From assembly GCA_050943495.1 (NCBI GenBank), contig JBMNPH010000019.1:1-32729 (forward strand): a stretch of 32,729 nucleotides of DNA, read 5' to 3'. Every line of letters begins with the position of its first letter. The stretch's first letter is position 1. This document shows, in pieces, positions 1 to 7,508 of the stretch. Position numbers and translations under genes: made by a program. The notes beneath the pieces are model-generated. The model did no database searches and was not told where the DNA came from. It saw only the letters and a program-made list of their open reading frames with translations. Source of the stretch: Merdivicinus sp050943495 (GTDB taxonomy: Bacteria; Bacillota; Clostridia; Oscillospirales; Ruminococcaceae).

Positions 1-693
1 ACTGTTCCGCCAGGCTGACAAAGCCGGCGATCGAAATGCTGACACCTGATACTGCATCTGTTTTGCCGCTTTCGTCCATCGTAAAGACGCTCAGACTCTG
101 ATTTGCAATCAGCGCATCAGCCAATGCCTTGGACTGTTCCGCCCAAGTCGGACCGTCCTCGGTCATGGTATACTCCCCATTTTCGCTCATGACGCTCTTT
201 GATTGGCCTTCGGCGTTTACCTCATCCCAACTTACTGCTGTGATCTTGCCGCCGGATACCGTCATCTTTACAGTGGGCACAAAGCCGTTGGAATCTGCTT
301 CTCCACTTGCCTCATATTCGCCGTCTTGCAAAGAAAGTACCTCTCCGGATGCCTGACGCATGCACTGTTCCGCCAGGCTGACAAAGCCGGCGATCGAAAT
401 GCTGACACCTGATACTGCATCTGTTTTGCCGCTTTCGTCCATCGTAAAGACGCTCAGACTCTGATTTGCAATCAGCGCATCAGCCAATGCTTTGGACTGT
501 TCCGCCCAAGTCGGACCGTCCTCGGTCATGGTATACTCCCCATTTTCGCTCATGACGCTCTTTGATTGGCCTTCGGCGTTTACCTCATCCCAGCTTACTG
601 CCGTGATCTTGCCGCCGGATACCGTCATCTTGACAGTAGGCACAAAGTCGTTGGAATCTGCTTCTCCGCTTGCCTCGTATTCGCCGTCTTGCA
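1..693. repeat. 363-bp tandem direct repeat inside the rnfG-like gene
   Basis: Bases 1-330 repeat at 364-693 with a period of 363 bp (121 codons). I count eight substitutions over 330 aligned bases and no indels. The repeat keeps the reading frame and encodes one FMN-binding module per unit. The flavinylation-motif codons lie at 38-58 and 401-421. The first copy touches the window edge, so further units may follow to the left. Such high DNA identity indicates a recent duplication or gene conversion. Confidence 0.95.
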
Positions 694-1171
694 GTTCACC
701 GAATTCTTCAGCTGGTTCAGAAGTTTCTTCAGAAGAAGTCGTTCCGACCATCATTCCTGGAAGATAGACAGGTAAGGAAACATTCTGGAACTGGTTCAGG
801 AAGTCCGCTTCGGTCACTTTTGTACCGACCTGATCGGTTTCCTGCTGTTCTACAACCTTCACGCCCAAAACGGTCTGTCCGTCTGCGCTGAAAGACACCT
901 CGCACACGACATCTCCCGCATATCCTTTGGCAAAGGAAGTCACAGTATATCCGGCAACTTTTCCATCATTATCCAAATACCGCACAGCACTGCGGATTCC
1001 GTCAAAACCGGTAACATCCAGTTCTTCCGATGATTGCGCCGGAACGCTCTGACTTGTGCCGTTGTTCCCGTCATCCGGCTGAATCGTGAGAGCACGTGTT
1101 CCGACAATGACACCGAAAGATAAGGCCGTTACCAGTGCCAAAGCCAAAATCCCTTTTACATTCTGATTCAT
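1..1171 (-). CDS. rnfG: RnfG-like subunit with tandem FMN-binding modules (partial, C-terminus beyond window)
   Basis: The reading frame is open from an ATG at 1171 (AGGAGG-type site just upstream) to the left edge, so about 390 residues are visible and the end is missing. The order is a short cytoplasmic start, one N-terminal membrane segment (about residues 7-27), an RnfG-like domain containing ETDQVGTKV, a low-complexity Ser/Glu linker, then two near-identical modules starting LQDGEYEASGEA. Each module resembles the FMN-binding domain of PplA/cAD1-type lipoproteins and ends in DAVSGVS, close to the covalent flavinylation signature Dxx(S/T)GA(T/S), with Val for Ala. The RnfG-like part shows no such motif of its own. 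RnfG normally carries one covalent FMN at about 200 residues, so this protein is clearly enlarged. It lies 14 bases after rnfD. FMN would be attached by an ApbE transferase, which is not in the window. The Rnf assignment is strong; the number of modules is unknown. Confidence 0.85.
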   Translation of the reverse strand, partial: MNQNVKGILALALVTALSFGVIVGTRALTIQPDDGNNGTSQSVPAQSSEELDVTGFDGIRSAVRYLDNDGKVAGYTVTSFAKGYAGDVVCEVSFSADGQTVLGVKVVEQQETDQVGTKVTEADFLNQFQNVSLPVYLPGMMVGTTSSEETSEPAEEFGELQDGEYEASGEADSNDFVPTVKMTVSGGKITAVSWDEVNAEGQSKSVMSENGEYTMTEDGPTWAEQSKALADALIANQSLSVFTMDESGKTDAVSGVSISIAGFVSLAEQCMRQASGEVLSLQDGEYEASGEADSNGFVPTVKMTVSGGKITAVSWDEVNAEGQSKSVMSENGEYTMTEDGPTWAEQSKALADALIANQSLSVFTMDESGKTDAVSGVSISIAGFVSLAEQ

Positions 1172-1185
1172 TTATAATTCCTCCG

Positions 1186-2124
1186 TTATTTCAAAGCTTT
1201 CGCTGATTTTCCGTAAACATGACGGCTTTCCAGCATGGAAATCAAGCCGGCTAGACAGTTGGCAGTCAGGATACCGAAGCAGACTCCCTCCGGATAGATC
1301 CCGAAAATTCGGATTCCGGCCGTCATGATTCCTGCCGCCAATGCGCAGAGAATTTTTCCTCGCCGCGAAACAAAAGCGTAATCGGTCAGCATATAGCAGC
1401 CGCCCAGAATCAATCCGCCGCCCAGCAGATTCATCAGGATATCGCCGGTGAACAGGCCATCCGGCCCGAATATAAAAGTCAGTGCCAGTACACTGGCGAT
1501 ATATACTGCCGCAGCCTCTATGTTGACAACTTTGCGGAAGCAGAGATATCCAAATCCCAGCAGAAGAAGCAGTTTGCTGGTTTCTCCCAGCGCGCCGGGA
1601 ATCTCACCAATGAACATCTGCCAGAACGTATATCCACCTTCAGTACCAGCCTTTGCCGCACTTAAAACGGTTGCAGAACTGACTGCATCCGCCGGCAAGG
1701 TACGGGGAAGGGGATTCTGCATGACGCTGGCAGGCCAGACGACCATCAGAAACAGACGTCCCATCAATGCCGGATTCGCAAAATTGCTGCCGATTCCTCC
1801 GAACAGCTGCTTTACTACCACAATAGAAAAGATACCCGCCACTGCTGCTGCCCAGAACGGTGTCGTCGCAGGCAAATTGAAAGCCAGCAGCATTCCGGTC
1901 AAAACTGCGCTGAAATCGCCCACTGTCACCGGACGTCCGGTCAGCTTCTGCCAGCCGAATTCCGAAAGCACGCAGACAACCACAGTCAATGCGGTCAGCC
2001 AGAGGGATCGAATTCCGAAAAAATAAACAGCGCCCAGCAGTGCCGGAAGCAGCGCAATACAAACATCCGCCATCACCTGACGGGTCGTGCGGGGCGTTCG
2101 AAGATACGGTGCCAAACCTTTCAT
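1186..2124 (-). CDS. rnfD: Rnf electron transport complex subunit D
   Basis: This is the multi-pass membrane subunit of the Rnf complex, which couples electron flow between reduced ferredoxin and NAD to Na+ or H+ transport and carries a covalent FMN. From the ATG at 2124 it is 312 residues, normal for RnfD. That start overlaps the rnfC stop as ATGA and fits the family start MKGLAPYLRTPRTT; an upstream in-frame ATG at 2241 would lie deep inside rnfC and is rejected. Many hydrophobic segments are visible. The motif DAVSSAT about halfway along matches the RnfD/NqrB flavinylation site, whose Thr carries FMN, with Ser in place of the usual Gly. It sits between rnfC and rnfG, and translation is probably coupled to rnfC. 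Confidence 0.93.
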   Translation of the reverse strand: MKGLAPYLRTPRTTRQVMADVCIALLPALLGAVYFFGIRSLWLTALTVVVCVLSEFGWQKLTGRPVTVGDFSAVLTGMLLAFNLPATTPFWAAAVAGIFSIVVVKQLFGGIGSNFANPALMGRLFLMVVWPASVMQNPLPRTLPADAVSSATVLSAAKAGTEGGYTFWQMFIGEIPGALGETSKLLLLLGFGYLCFRKVVNIEAAAVYIASVLALTFIFGPDGLFTGDILMNLLGGGLILGGCYMLTDYAFVSRRGKILCALAAGIMTAGIRIFGIYPEGVCFGILTANCLAGLISMLESRHVYGKSAKALK

Positions 2125-3461
2125 TTCCGCACCATCCTTTCCCGAATTCTCTGTTTCACCTGATCGCGTGCCTGTCTGGTATGGAAGGACAGTTCGCGTT
2201 TGGCAGGACAAATATAAGAACAGCAGCCGCATGCAATGCATTCTGCTGCATCCAGTTTCTCACAAAGGGCAGGATTCCCTTGCCGTTCCGCAAAATCAAT
2301 CTGCCACGGTATCAGACCAGCCGGGCAAACACTTGCACAGCCACCGCAGCGAATACACGGACTTTCTTCGGGCTGATAAGGGGGAAGAACCACCACACCG
2401 GAAGTTGTTTTGGTCACGAAACCGAGTTCATTTTTTCCGTCATAATCGACTGCAATACAGTTTCCGGTCATCGGTCCTCCCAAAATGACACGATTCTGCG
2501 TAGACTTCACGCCGCCTGCCGCCTCAATCAACTCCTGAATGGAAGTTCCGATCGGAACGAGGAAATTAGCAGGTTCCTTCACCTCGCCGGTGATGGTTAC
2601 AATGCGACTGGTAAGCGGCTCATCATTCAGCAGAATATCTGCCGCAGCCTTAGCGGTTCCCACATTGGAAACAATGACTCCCACATCTGCTGGTAATCCG
2701 CCGCTGGGCACCTCCCGTCCTGTTACCGCCTGAATCAGCTGGCGTTCGCCGCCCTGCGGATATCGCGTCGGAAGGGTTTTCACCTGAATCGGTTCCGATA
2801 TAGTTTCCGTTAGTTCTCCCAAAATTTTGGCAGCTTCCGGCTTATTATCCTCCAAGCACAGGAATACCTTTTCTGCACCGGATGCTTTCCAAAGCAGCCG
2901 CACTCCATTCAAAACTGCAATCGGCTGTTCAATCATCAGCCGGTCATCGCAGCTTAAATATGGTTCACATTCCGCAGCATTAATCAACAAGACATCAACG
3001 GGAGACTTCGGCGAATATTTCACAGCTGCCGGAAATCCAGCACCTCCCATTCCAACTAGTCCGCCTTCTCGAATTGCTGACACAATTTTCTCCCGATCAA
3101 ATCCGGATAAATCGGCGAGTGCAATTCCGGCCTGTCCCATCCGGGAAGGTTGTTCTCCCTCTGCCTGAATCGCACAGTAAATTGCATTCTTGCCTTCCTT
3201 GATATCGGTCACAATACCATTGATACTCGCATGCACTGCCGAAGCTGTAAAAGTCCGGGGATCCCCGATTTTCTGCCCCCGCACAACCCGATCTCCCTTT
3301 TTCACAAGAGGTTCGCATTTTCCGCCCGGATTCTGTTCCATCGAAATCCAAACCCGATCCGGAAGATAGGTCCGAATTTTCTTTCCAGCCGTCAATGCCT
3401 TATCAGAGCCATCCGTTGGATGGATTCCACCGGGAAAGCCCTGTCTCAGATCATTGCGCAT
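2121..3461 (-). CDS. rnfC: Rnf electron transport complex subunit C (NADH-side iron-sulfur subunit)
   Basis: This is the peripheral subunit where NAD(H) is oxidised or reduced at FMN, with electrons passing through two [4Fe-4S] clusters. It has 446 residues, the usual length. The N-terminus FPGGIHPTDGS and the glycine-rich GLVGMGGAGFPAAVKY are characteristic of RnfC and the NuoF/Nqo1-like fold. The two ferredoxin motifs CIRCGGCASVCP and CIACGCCSYICP lie near residues 365-415, with all eight cysteines present. It is the first gene of the visible rnf operon, in the order rnfC-rnfD-rnfG. Its leader of about 70 bases contains a 20-bp palindrome next to the promoter. Confidence 0.95.
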   Translation of the reverse strand: MRNDLRQGFPGGIHPTDGSDKALTAGKKIRTYLPDRVWISMEQNPGGKCEPLVKKGDRVVRGQKIGDPRTFTASAVHASINGIVTDIKEGKNAIYCAIQAEGEQPSRMGQAGIALADLSGFDREKIVSAIREGGLVGMGGAGFPAAVKYSPKSPVDVLLINAAECEPYLSCDDRLMIEQPIAVLNGVRLLWKASGAEKVFLCLEDNKPEAAKILGELTETISEPIQVKTLPTRYPQGGERQLIQAVTGREVPSGGLPADVGVIVSNVGTAKAAADILLNDEPLTSRIVTITGEVKEPANFLVPIGTSIQELIEAAGGVKSTQNRVILGGPMTGNCIAVDYDGKNELGFVTKTTSGVVVLPPYQPEESPCIRCGGCASVCPAGLIPWQIDFAERQGNPALCEKLDAAECIACGCCSYICPAKRELSFHTRQARDQVKQRIRERMVRK

Positions 3462-3512
3462 ATTGATCCTCCAACAAAATAAATTCCGCCCAAATGGACG
3501 GTTTACTTGAAC

Positions 3513-3532
3513 AAATTGATAATAATCAATTT
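3513..3532. promoter_or_regulatory. 20-bp perfect palindrome at the rnfC transcription start
   Basis: The arms AAATTGAT and ATCAATTT are perfect 8-bp inverted repeats around AATA. Relative to the promoter at 3539-3568 the site covers about +1 to +20, a typical position for a repressor. It has some resemblance to Fur-type boxes (TGATAAT/ATTATCA) and does not match the Rex consensus. The regulator is unknown. Confidence 0.5.
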
Positions 3533-3538
3533 ATCTTT

Positions 3539-3568
3539 ATTATAACATACTCAATTTAGACTTGTCTA
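3539..3568 (-). promoter_or_regulatory. sigma-A-type promoter for rnfCDG
   Basis: On the minus strand, TAGACA (3563-3568) and TATAAT (3539-3544) are separated by 18 bases, with a TGT extended -10 element next to TATAAT. The start would be near 3532, about 70 bases upstream of the rnfC ATG. It is the only good promoter in the gap. Confidence 0.75.
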
Positions 3569-3600
3569 CCATAATTTTGGACATTCCGTTTCATTTATGC

Positions 3601-3627
3601 AAAAACGCTCCGCAAAAGTGCGGAGCG
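3601..3627 (-). terminator. Rho-independent terminator after the pseudokinase gene
   Basis: The 8-bp stem CGCTCCGC/GCGGAGCG (3606-3613 with 3620-3627) has a six-base loop and is followed on the minus strand by five T (3605-3601). It lies 13 bases after the stop at 3640 and closes the ymfF-to-kinase operon. Confidence 0.9.
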
Positions 3628-3639
3628 CTAAAAAATAAC

Positions 3640-5493
3640 TCAACTATCCATAGAGACGTATACATCCAATGGTACACCACTGGAAAGATCATACTGATTG
3701 TCGGAGGCACTGGTACCCACGACATATCCCGCAGGATAATCGCTATCTGTTTTATATACAACCCGGTACGGAACACCCAATGCATCCAATTTCGTCAAAT
3801 ATGCCTGTTCTGTCTGTTTTTCATAGGCAGGAAGCTGTATTTTCTGGCTTCCTTTGCTGACAGTCAGTGTAACCCTCGTCCCTTTAGAAATCTCCAGTCC
3901 GGCAGTTACATCTTGGTCAATAATATATCCTTCCGGCTGCTCATCGCTGTAACGATATTCCGGATCTGCAAACAGGTAAATTTCACGGTTCTTGGCATCC
4001 GCCACCACATCGGCATACTTTTGGCCAACAAAATTTTCCATCTGATAAGTTTCTGACTTACTTTCCTCCGAGGATTCTTTCCGGGAAGACTCAGGGCGAG
4101 AATTATCATCTTGTGACGATTCCGAATTGGGACGAGTTTCCGTATTATTGGAAGAATGGGAACTTTCTGCATAAGAGGAAACCAACCACTCATCTGAAGC
4201 CACTATTGTATCAGACGATTCACTAGGATTTTTCTCCGTTTCCTGATTTCTTCCGCCAAACAACAGCCAAAAAGTCAGAATCAGTGCCAGCAACAAAATT
4301 GGCAGAGCAATCAGCATACTATTCATCACCAATTTCCGAGTTCTGCGGCGTTCGGCAGCTCTCCCTTCCTCCTGCGGATCGATTTTTTCCTCTTCTTTCA
4401 GATGCGTCTTACTGTGGGAAGGAGCCGGATGATAGTAAGCCGTTTTCTCTTCGTTCTTCCGATAGCTGGGTCGACGAATCGGCTCTACCCGAACTGGTTC
4501 CGGATCCTCCTTTTTAACCGCTGCATCCTGTTCCTGCGCGACCGGTATCCCCGTCAGCACAGCCAACAATGCATCCATATCCTGGATCCGCTGCTGAATA
4601 TTAAGTGACAGGCCTTTCAGAAGAGCCTCTGAAACATAGGGAGGCACCGTTTCATTTCGTTCCCGCGGAGACATCAGCTGCTTATCCTCGGAACGGATCA
4701 GGGCCTCCGGAGGTCGCTGTCCGGTCAAAGCCGTATAAAACAATGCACAGATTCCGTAAACATCTGTCCATGGCCCATGCGGACTTACCGGCGAATACTG
4801 TTCCGGCGCCGAATATCCCGGAAATAATTCTGCTGCTAATTCTGTTCGGGCAGCACGTACGGCACTGATGGAAAATCCGCCGATTTTAATAGTTCCCTGC
4901 GGTGTAACAAACAACGTATCCGCACTTAGTCCCCGGTGAAGAATCCCATCCTGATGCAGAAGACGCAAGGTTTTAACAGCAGGCATTAACAAATCGGCAG
5001 CTTCCTGCCAGCTTAGCATAGTACCTTTCCGCACCAGATATTCCCGGAGAGAAATTGCTTCCAGATGTTCCCGTATTGCATAGACCGTCTGATTTTCTTC
5101 CAACAGCCCATAAACCTGTACCAAACAGGAAATGGTACGTAAACGGGTAAGCTTCTGCATCATTTCGATGTAATCGCCCATATTCGCTTTAAAGGCAATT
5201 TGACGCCCTTCTGTAACCCGAACCGTCTTTCCATCCGAATCGCGGGAAACCAATGTATCCGGAAAATACTCCCGAATATCCACCCGCCGTTGATTCATGG
5301 TATCAAATCCAATATACAGGACGCCTTCGCCATTATAATTCAGCACTCTGCCGACCAGATAACGATTGCCGATCATGGTGCGGGGCGGGAGATAAGACGC
5401 ATATTGCGGCGTTCCCTCCTCATACCCGCAATGCGGGCAAATAGTTGCTTCGCCCCGATCCTTCATGCAGCCCATGCATAAGGTCTCGTTCAA
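3640..5493 (-). CDS. membrane pseudokinase: zinc ribbon, Ser/Thr kinase-like domain, TM segment, two PASTA domains
   Basis: The protein has 617 residues. An N-terminal CxxC...CxxC zinc ribbon (C6, C9, C19, C22) is followed by a PknB-like kinase fold (about 44-310), a charged linker, one membrane segment (about 397-419), a Ser/Glu-rich stretch and two PASTA repeats (about 485-617) that would lie outside and may bind peptidoglycan. The fold is recognisable (EYFP after the beta-3 strand, GYSAPEQY in the activation segment), but catalysis looks lost. The beta-3 Lys is R74, the HRD Asp is G188 (HRG), the catalytic-loop Asn is T193, the DFG Asp is G206 (GFS) and the Gly loop is eroded (NYNGEG). It is probably a cell-wall sensor or scaffold. 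The start is TTG at 5493, eight bases after GGAGG; the nearby ATG at 5501 meets a stop after three codons. It is last in the operon, 26 bases after folD. Confidence 0.88.
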   Translation of the reverse strand: MNETLCMGCMKDRGEATICPHCGYEEGTPQYASYLPPRTMIGNRYLVGRVLNYNGEGVLYIGFDTMNQRRVDIREYFPDTLVSRDSDGKTVRVTEGRQIAFKANMGDYIEMMQKLTRLRTISCLVQVYGLLEENQTVYAIREHLEAISLREYLVRKGTMLSWQEAADLLMPAVKTLRLLHQDGILHRGLSADTLFVTPQGTIKIGGFSISAVRAARTELAAELFPGYSAPEQYSPVSPHGPWTDVYGICALFYTALTGQRPPEALIRSEDKQLMSPRERNETVPPYVSEALLKGLSLNIQQRIQDMDALLAVLTGIPVAQEQDAAVKKEDPEPVRVEPIRRPSYRKNEEKTAYYHPAPSHSKTHLKEEEKIDPQEEGRAAERRRTRKLVMNSMLIALPILLLALILTFWLLFGGRNQETEKNPSESSDTIVASDEWLVSSYAESSHSSNNTETRPNSESSQDDNSRPESSRKESSEESKSETYQMENFVGQKYADVVADAKNREIYLFADPEYRYSDEQPEGYIIDQDVTAGLEISKGTRVTLTVSKGSQKIQLPAYEKQTEQAYLTKLDALGVPYRVVYKTDSDYPAGYVVGTSASDNQYDLSSGVPLDVYVSMDS

Positions 5494-5519
5494 AGTGTCA
5501 TCCTCCTTCGAAGCGGCGA

Positions 5520-6377
5520 TTAATCCCGCAGGTTATTCTGTAATTTTGCTGCCGCAAGGGTATTGCGCATCAAAGTTGCAATCGTCATGGGACCAACACC
5601 ACCTGGAACCGGTGTCAGATATCCAGCCTTCTGACTGACCGCCTCAAAATCAACATCTCCGCACAGCTTTCCATTTTCCAGCCGATTCATACCAACATCT
5701 ATTACAACAGCGCCTTCCTTCACCATATCCGCTGTCACAAAGTTGGCGCGTCCTACGGCAGCGACCAGAATATCCGCCTCTCGACAGATTTCTTTCAGGT
5801 TGCGGGTCTTGGAATGGCAGATGGTAACAGTTCCGTTGCGATGCAGCAGCAGCATAGCCATAGGTTTGCCAACAATATTACTCCGCCCAATAACGACACA
5901 GTGTTTTCCTTCAATGGAGACGCCTGTGGAATCGATCAGATCAATACATCCAGCTGGAGTACAGGGAAGAAAATCAAAGTCTCCAATCATAATTTTCCCG
6001 ACATTGATTGCATGAAAGGCATCAACATCTTTGCGAGAATCGATAGCGGCAATTACATGTTCCTCGCAAATCTGTTTCGGAAGCGGGAGCTGCACTAGAA
6101 TGCCGTTCACAGCCGGATCTTCATTCAGTTGCTTTACAAGTGCGAGCAATTCTTCTTCTGTTGTTTCCTCGGGGAGGGCATACTCAAAAGAATGGATTCC
6201 GCAGAGTTCACAGGCTTTTTTCTTATTATTGACATAAACGCGGGATGCCGGATCATTTCCGACAATCACAACGGCCAGACCAACGGAAATTCCCTTTGCA
6301 GACAGTTCCGCAACTTCCGCTGCCACACGTTCTTTCACCTGCGCTGAAATCTTTTTTCCATCAATCAGATTACACAT
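5520..6377 (-). CDS. folD: bifunctional methylenetetrahydrofolate dehydrogenase / methenyltetrahydrofolate cyclohydrolase
   Basis: FolD interconverts 5,10-methylene-, 5,10-methenyl- and 10-formyl-tetrahydrofolate using NADP(H) in the cytoplasm, feeding purine, fMet and one-carbon metabolism. It has 285 residues, the normal length. The catalytic motif YVNNK gives Y48 and K52. It is followed by GILVQLPLP, DVDAFH, the PCTPAG loop, the Rossmann-type VIGRSNIVGKPMA and the C-terminal signature PVPGGVGPMT, all intact. It starts two bases after the lgt stop and is followed by the pseudokinase gene, so it belongs to the minus-strand operon starting at ymfF. Confidence 0.97.
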   Translation of the reverse strand: MCNLIDGKKISAQVKERVAAEVAELSAKGISVGLAVVIVGNDPASRVYVNNKKKACELCGIHSFEYALPEETTEEELLALVKQLNEDPAVNGILVQLPLPKQICEEHVIAAIDSRKDVDAFHAINVGKIMIGDFDFLPCTPAGCIDLIDSTGVSIEGKHCVVIGRSNIVGKPMAMLLLHRNGTVTICHSKTRNLKEICREADILVAAVGRANFVTADMVKEGAVVIDVGMNRLENGKLCGDVDFEAVSQKAGYLTPVPGGVGPMTIATLMRNTLAAAKLQNNLRD

Positions 6378-6379
6378 GA

Positions 6380-7486
6380 TTACTTCTCCTCTGTATTATG
6401 ATCGGATTCCGATTCGGCTTCCTTAGGGGTATTTTCTTCGGTCTCTGGTTGCTTCTCGGCCGGATAGTCCTCAATTTCCACAACCTCAGTAGCAGATTCT
6501 GGATTAACTGGTTTTACTCCTTTACGAGCAGCACGTTTTTCCTGATACAGACGCAGCTTTTCCGCCTCTTCCTCACATTCCTGTTTCCAAGCGGGGGTAT
6601 TGACATACAACATTAGATATTCCGGATCATGACGGGCACGGATACGTCCCCGCACTACAATCCACACAATTACCGATGCCACGACCAAAATGCCCGCCAA
6701 CAACTGGGAAACGCGAATATTGCCGATCAAAAGGCTGTCGGTGCGCAGTCCCTCAATCACAAAACGGCCGGCACCATACCAGGCACTGTACATGAGGAAG
6801 ATTTCCCCGTCAAATTTCCGATGCTTCATATACAGAAAGAGCAGCACAAATCCCAGAATACACCAAAGAGATTCATATAAAAAGCAGGGATGAACTGGTG
6901 ACTGTGGGTTAATATCCATACCTAATGCGTTCAGTTCGGAATAATGTTCCTGCAAATAAGATGTAATGGAGGGACCTGTCATTCCCCATGGAAGTTCAGT
7001 ATTTCCGCCAAATGCTTCGACATTGACAAAATTTCCCCATCGGCCAATGGATTGGCCAATTAAAAATCCCATGCAAGCAAGATCGATTGCTGGAAAAATT
7101 TTGATTTTTCGAATTTTGGCAATTAATAGACCGACCAGCAGACCACCAATCAACCCGCCGTAAATTGCCATACCTCCATTCCAAGTCTTAAAGATGGAAA
7201 GCAGGTCATCCTTATAATTTTCCCAAGAAAAAATAACGAAATAAGCGCGCGCGCCGATGATGCCGCCGATGATGCCGCCGATTCCTGCGTCCATCAACTT
7301 GTCGCGGTTTACGCCGAATGAAGGTGCTTTCCAGTATGCAAACGCCATTGCCAACAGCATACCAATCGCAATCAGAAATCCATACCATGTAATACGGACG
7401 GATCCAATTTGAAACATCGTAGGGTTTAAGTCAAAATCAAGACCCAGTCCCGGGAAAGAAACACTTTTCAAAAGAATTGTATTCAC
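6380..7486 (-). CDS. lgt: prolipoprotein diacylglyceryl transferase
   Basis: Lgt transfers diacylglycerol from phosphatidylglycerol to the lipobox cysteine of prolipoproteins at the membrane. Several membrane segments are visible, and the family signature GRWGNFVNVEAFG (residues 148-160) is intact, followed by HPCFLYES and GAGRFVIEGLRTD. At 368 residues it is longer than most Lgt because of an extra C-terminal tail of about 90 residues. The tail is charged and Glu/Pro-rich (ending ESESDHNTEEK) and is probably cytoplasmic with no known role. At least two lipoproteins encoded in this window (phnD-like and the sugar-binding protein) are likely substrates. It lies between ymfH and folD with short gaps. 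Confidence 0.97.
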   Translation of the reverse strand: MNTILLKSVSFPGLGLDFDLNPTMFQIGSVRITWYGFLIAIGMLLAMAFAYWKAPSFGVNRDKLMDAGIGGIIGGIIGARAYFVIFSWENYKDDLLSIFKTWNGGMAIYGGLIGGLLVGLLIAKIRKIKIFPAIDLACMGFLIGQSIGRWGNFVNVEAFGGNTELPWGMTGPSITSYLQEHYSELNALGMDINPQSPVHPCFLYESLWCILGFVLLFLYMKHRKFDGEIFLMYSAWYGAGRFVIEGLRTDSLLIGNIRVSQLLAGILVVASVIVWIVVRGRIRARHDPEYLMLYVNTPAWKQECEEEAEKLRLYQEKRAARKGVKPVNPESATEVVEIEDYPAEKQPETEENTPKEAESESDHNTEEK

Positions 7487-7508
7487 TGATCTTTACACCA
7501 CCTGTAAA

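Noticed and set aside
1..693. Long tandem repeat as a CRISPR array or mobile repeat
   Set aside because: The 363-bp period is an exact multiple of three, the frame stays open and the unit encodes a protein domain; there are no spacers.
1448..2026. 192-residue plus-strand ORF opposite rnfD
   Set aside because: It is the antisense shadow of a gene with clear RnfD features, and it shows no ribosome-binding site or protein family.
3562..4056. 164-residue plus-strand ORF over the promoter, terminator and PASTA region
   Set aside because: It crosses a transcription terminator and is antisense to the pseudokinase, with a Cys/Phe/Ile-rich, non-protein-like composition.
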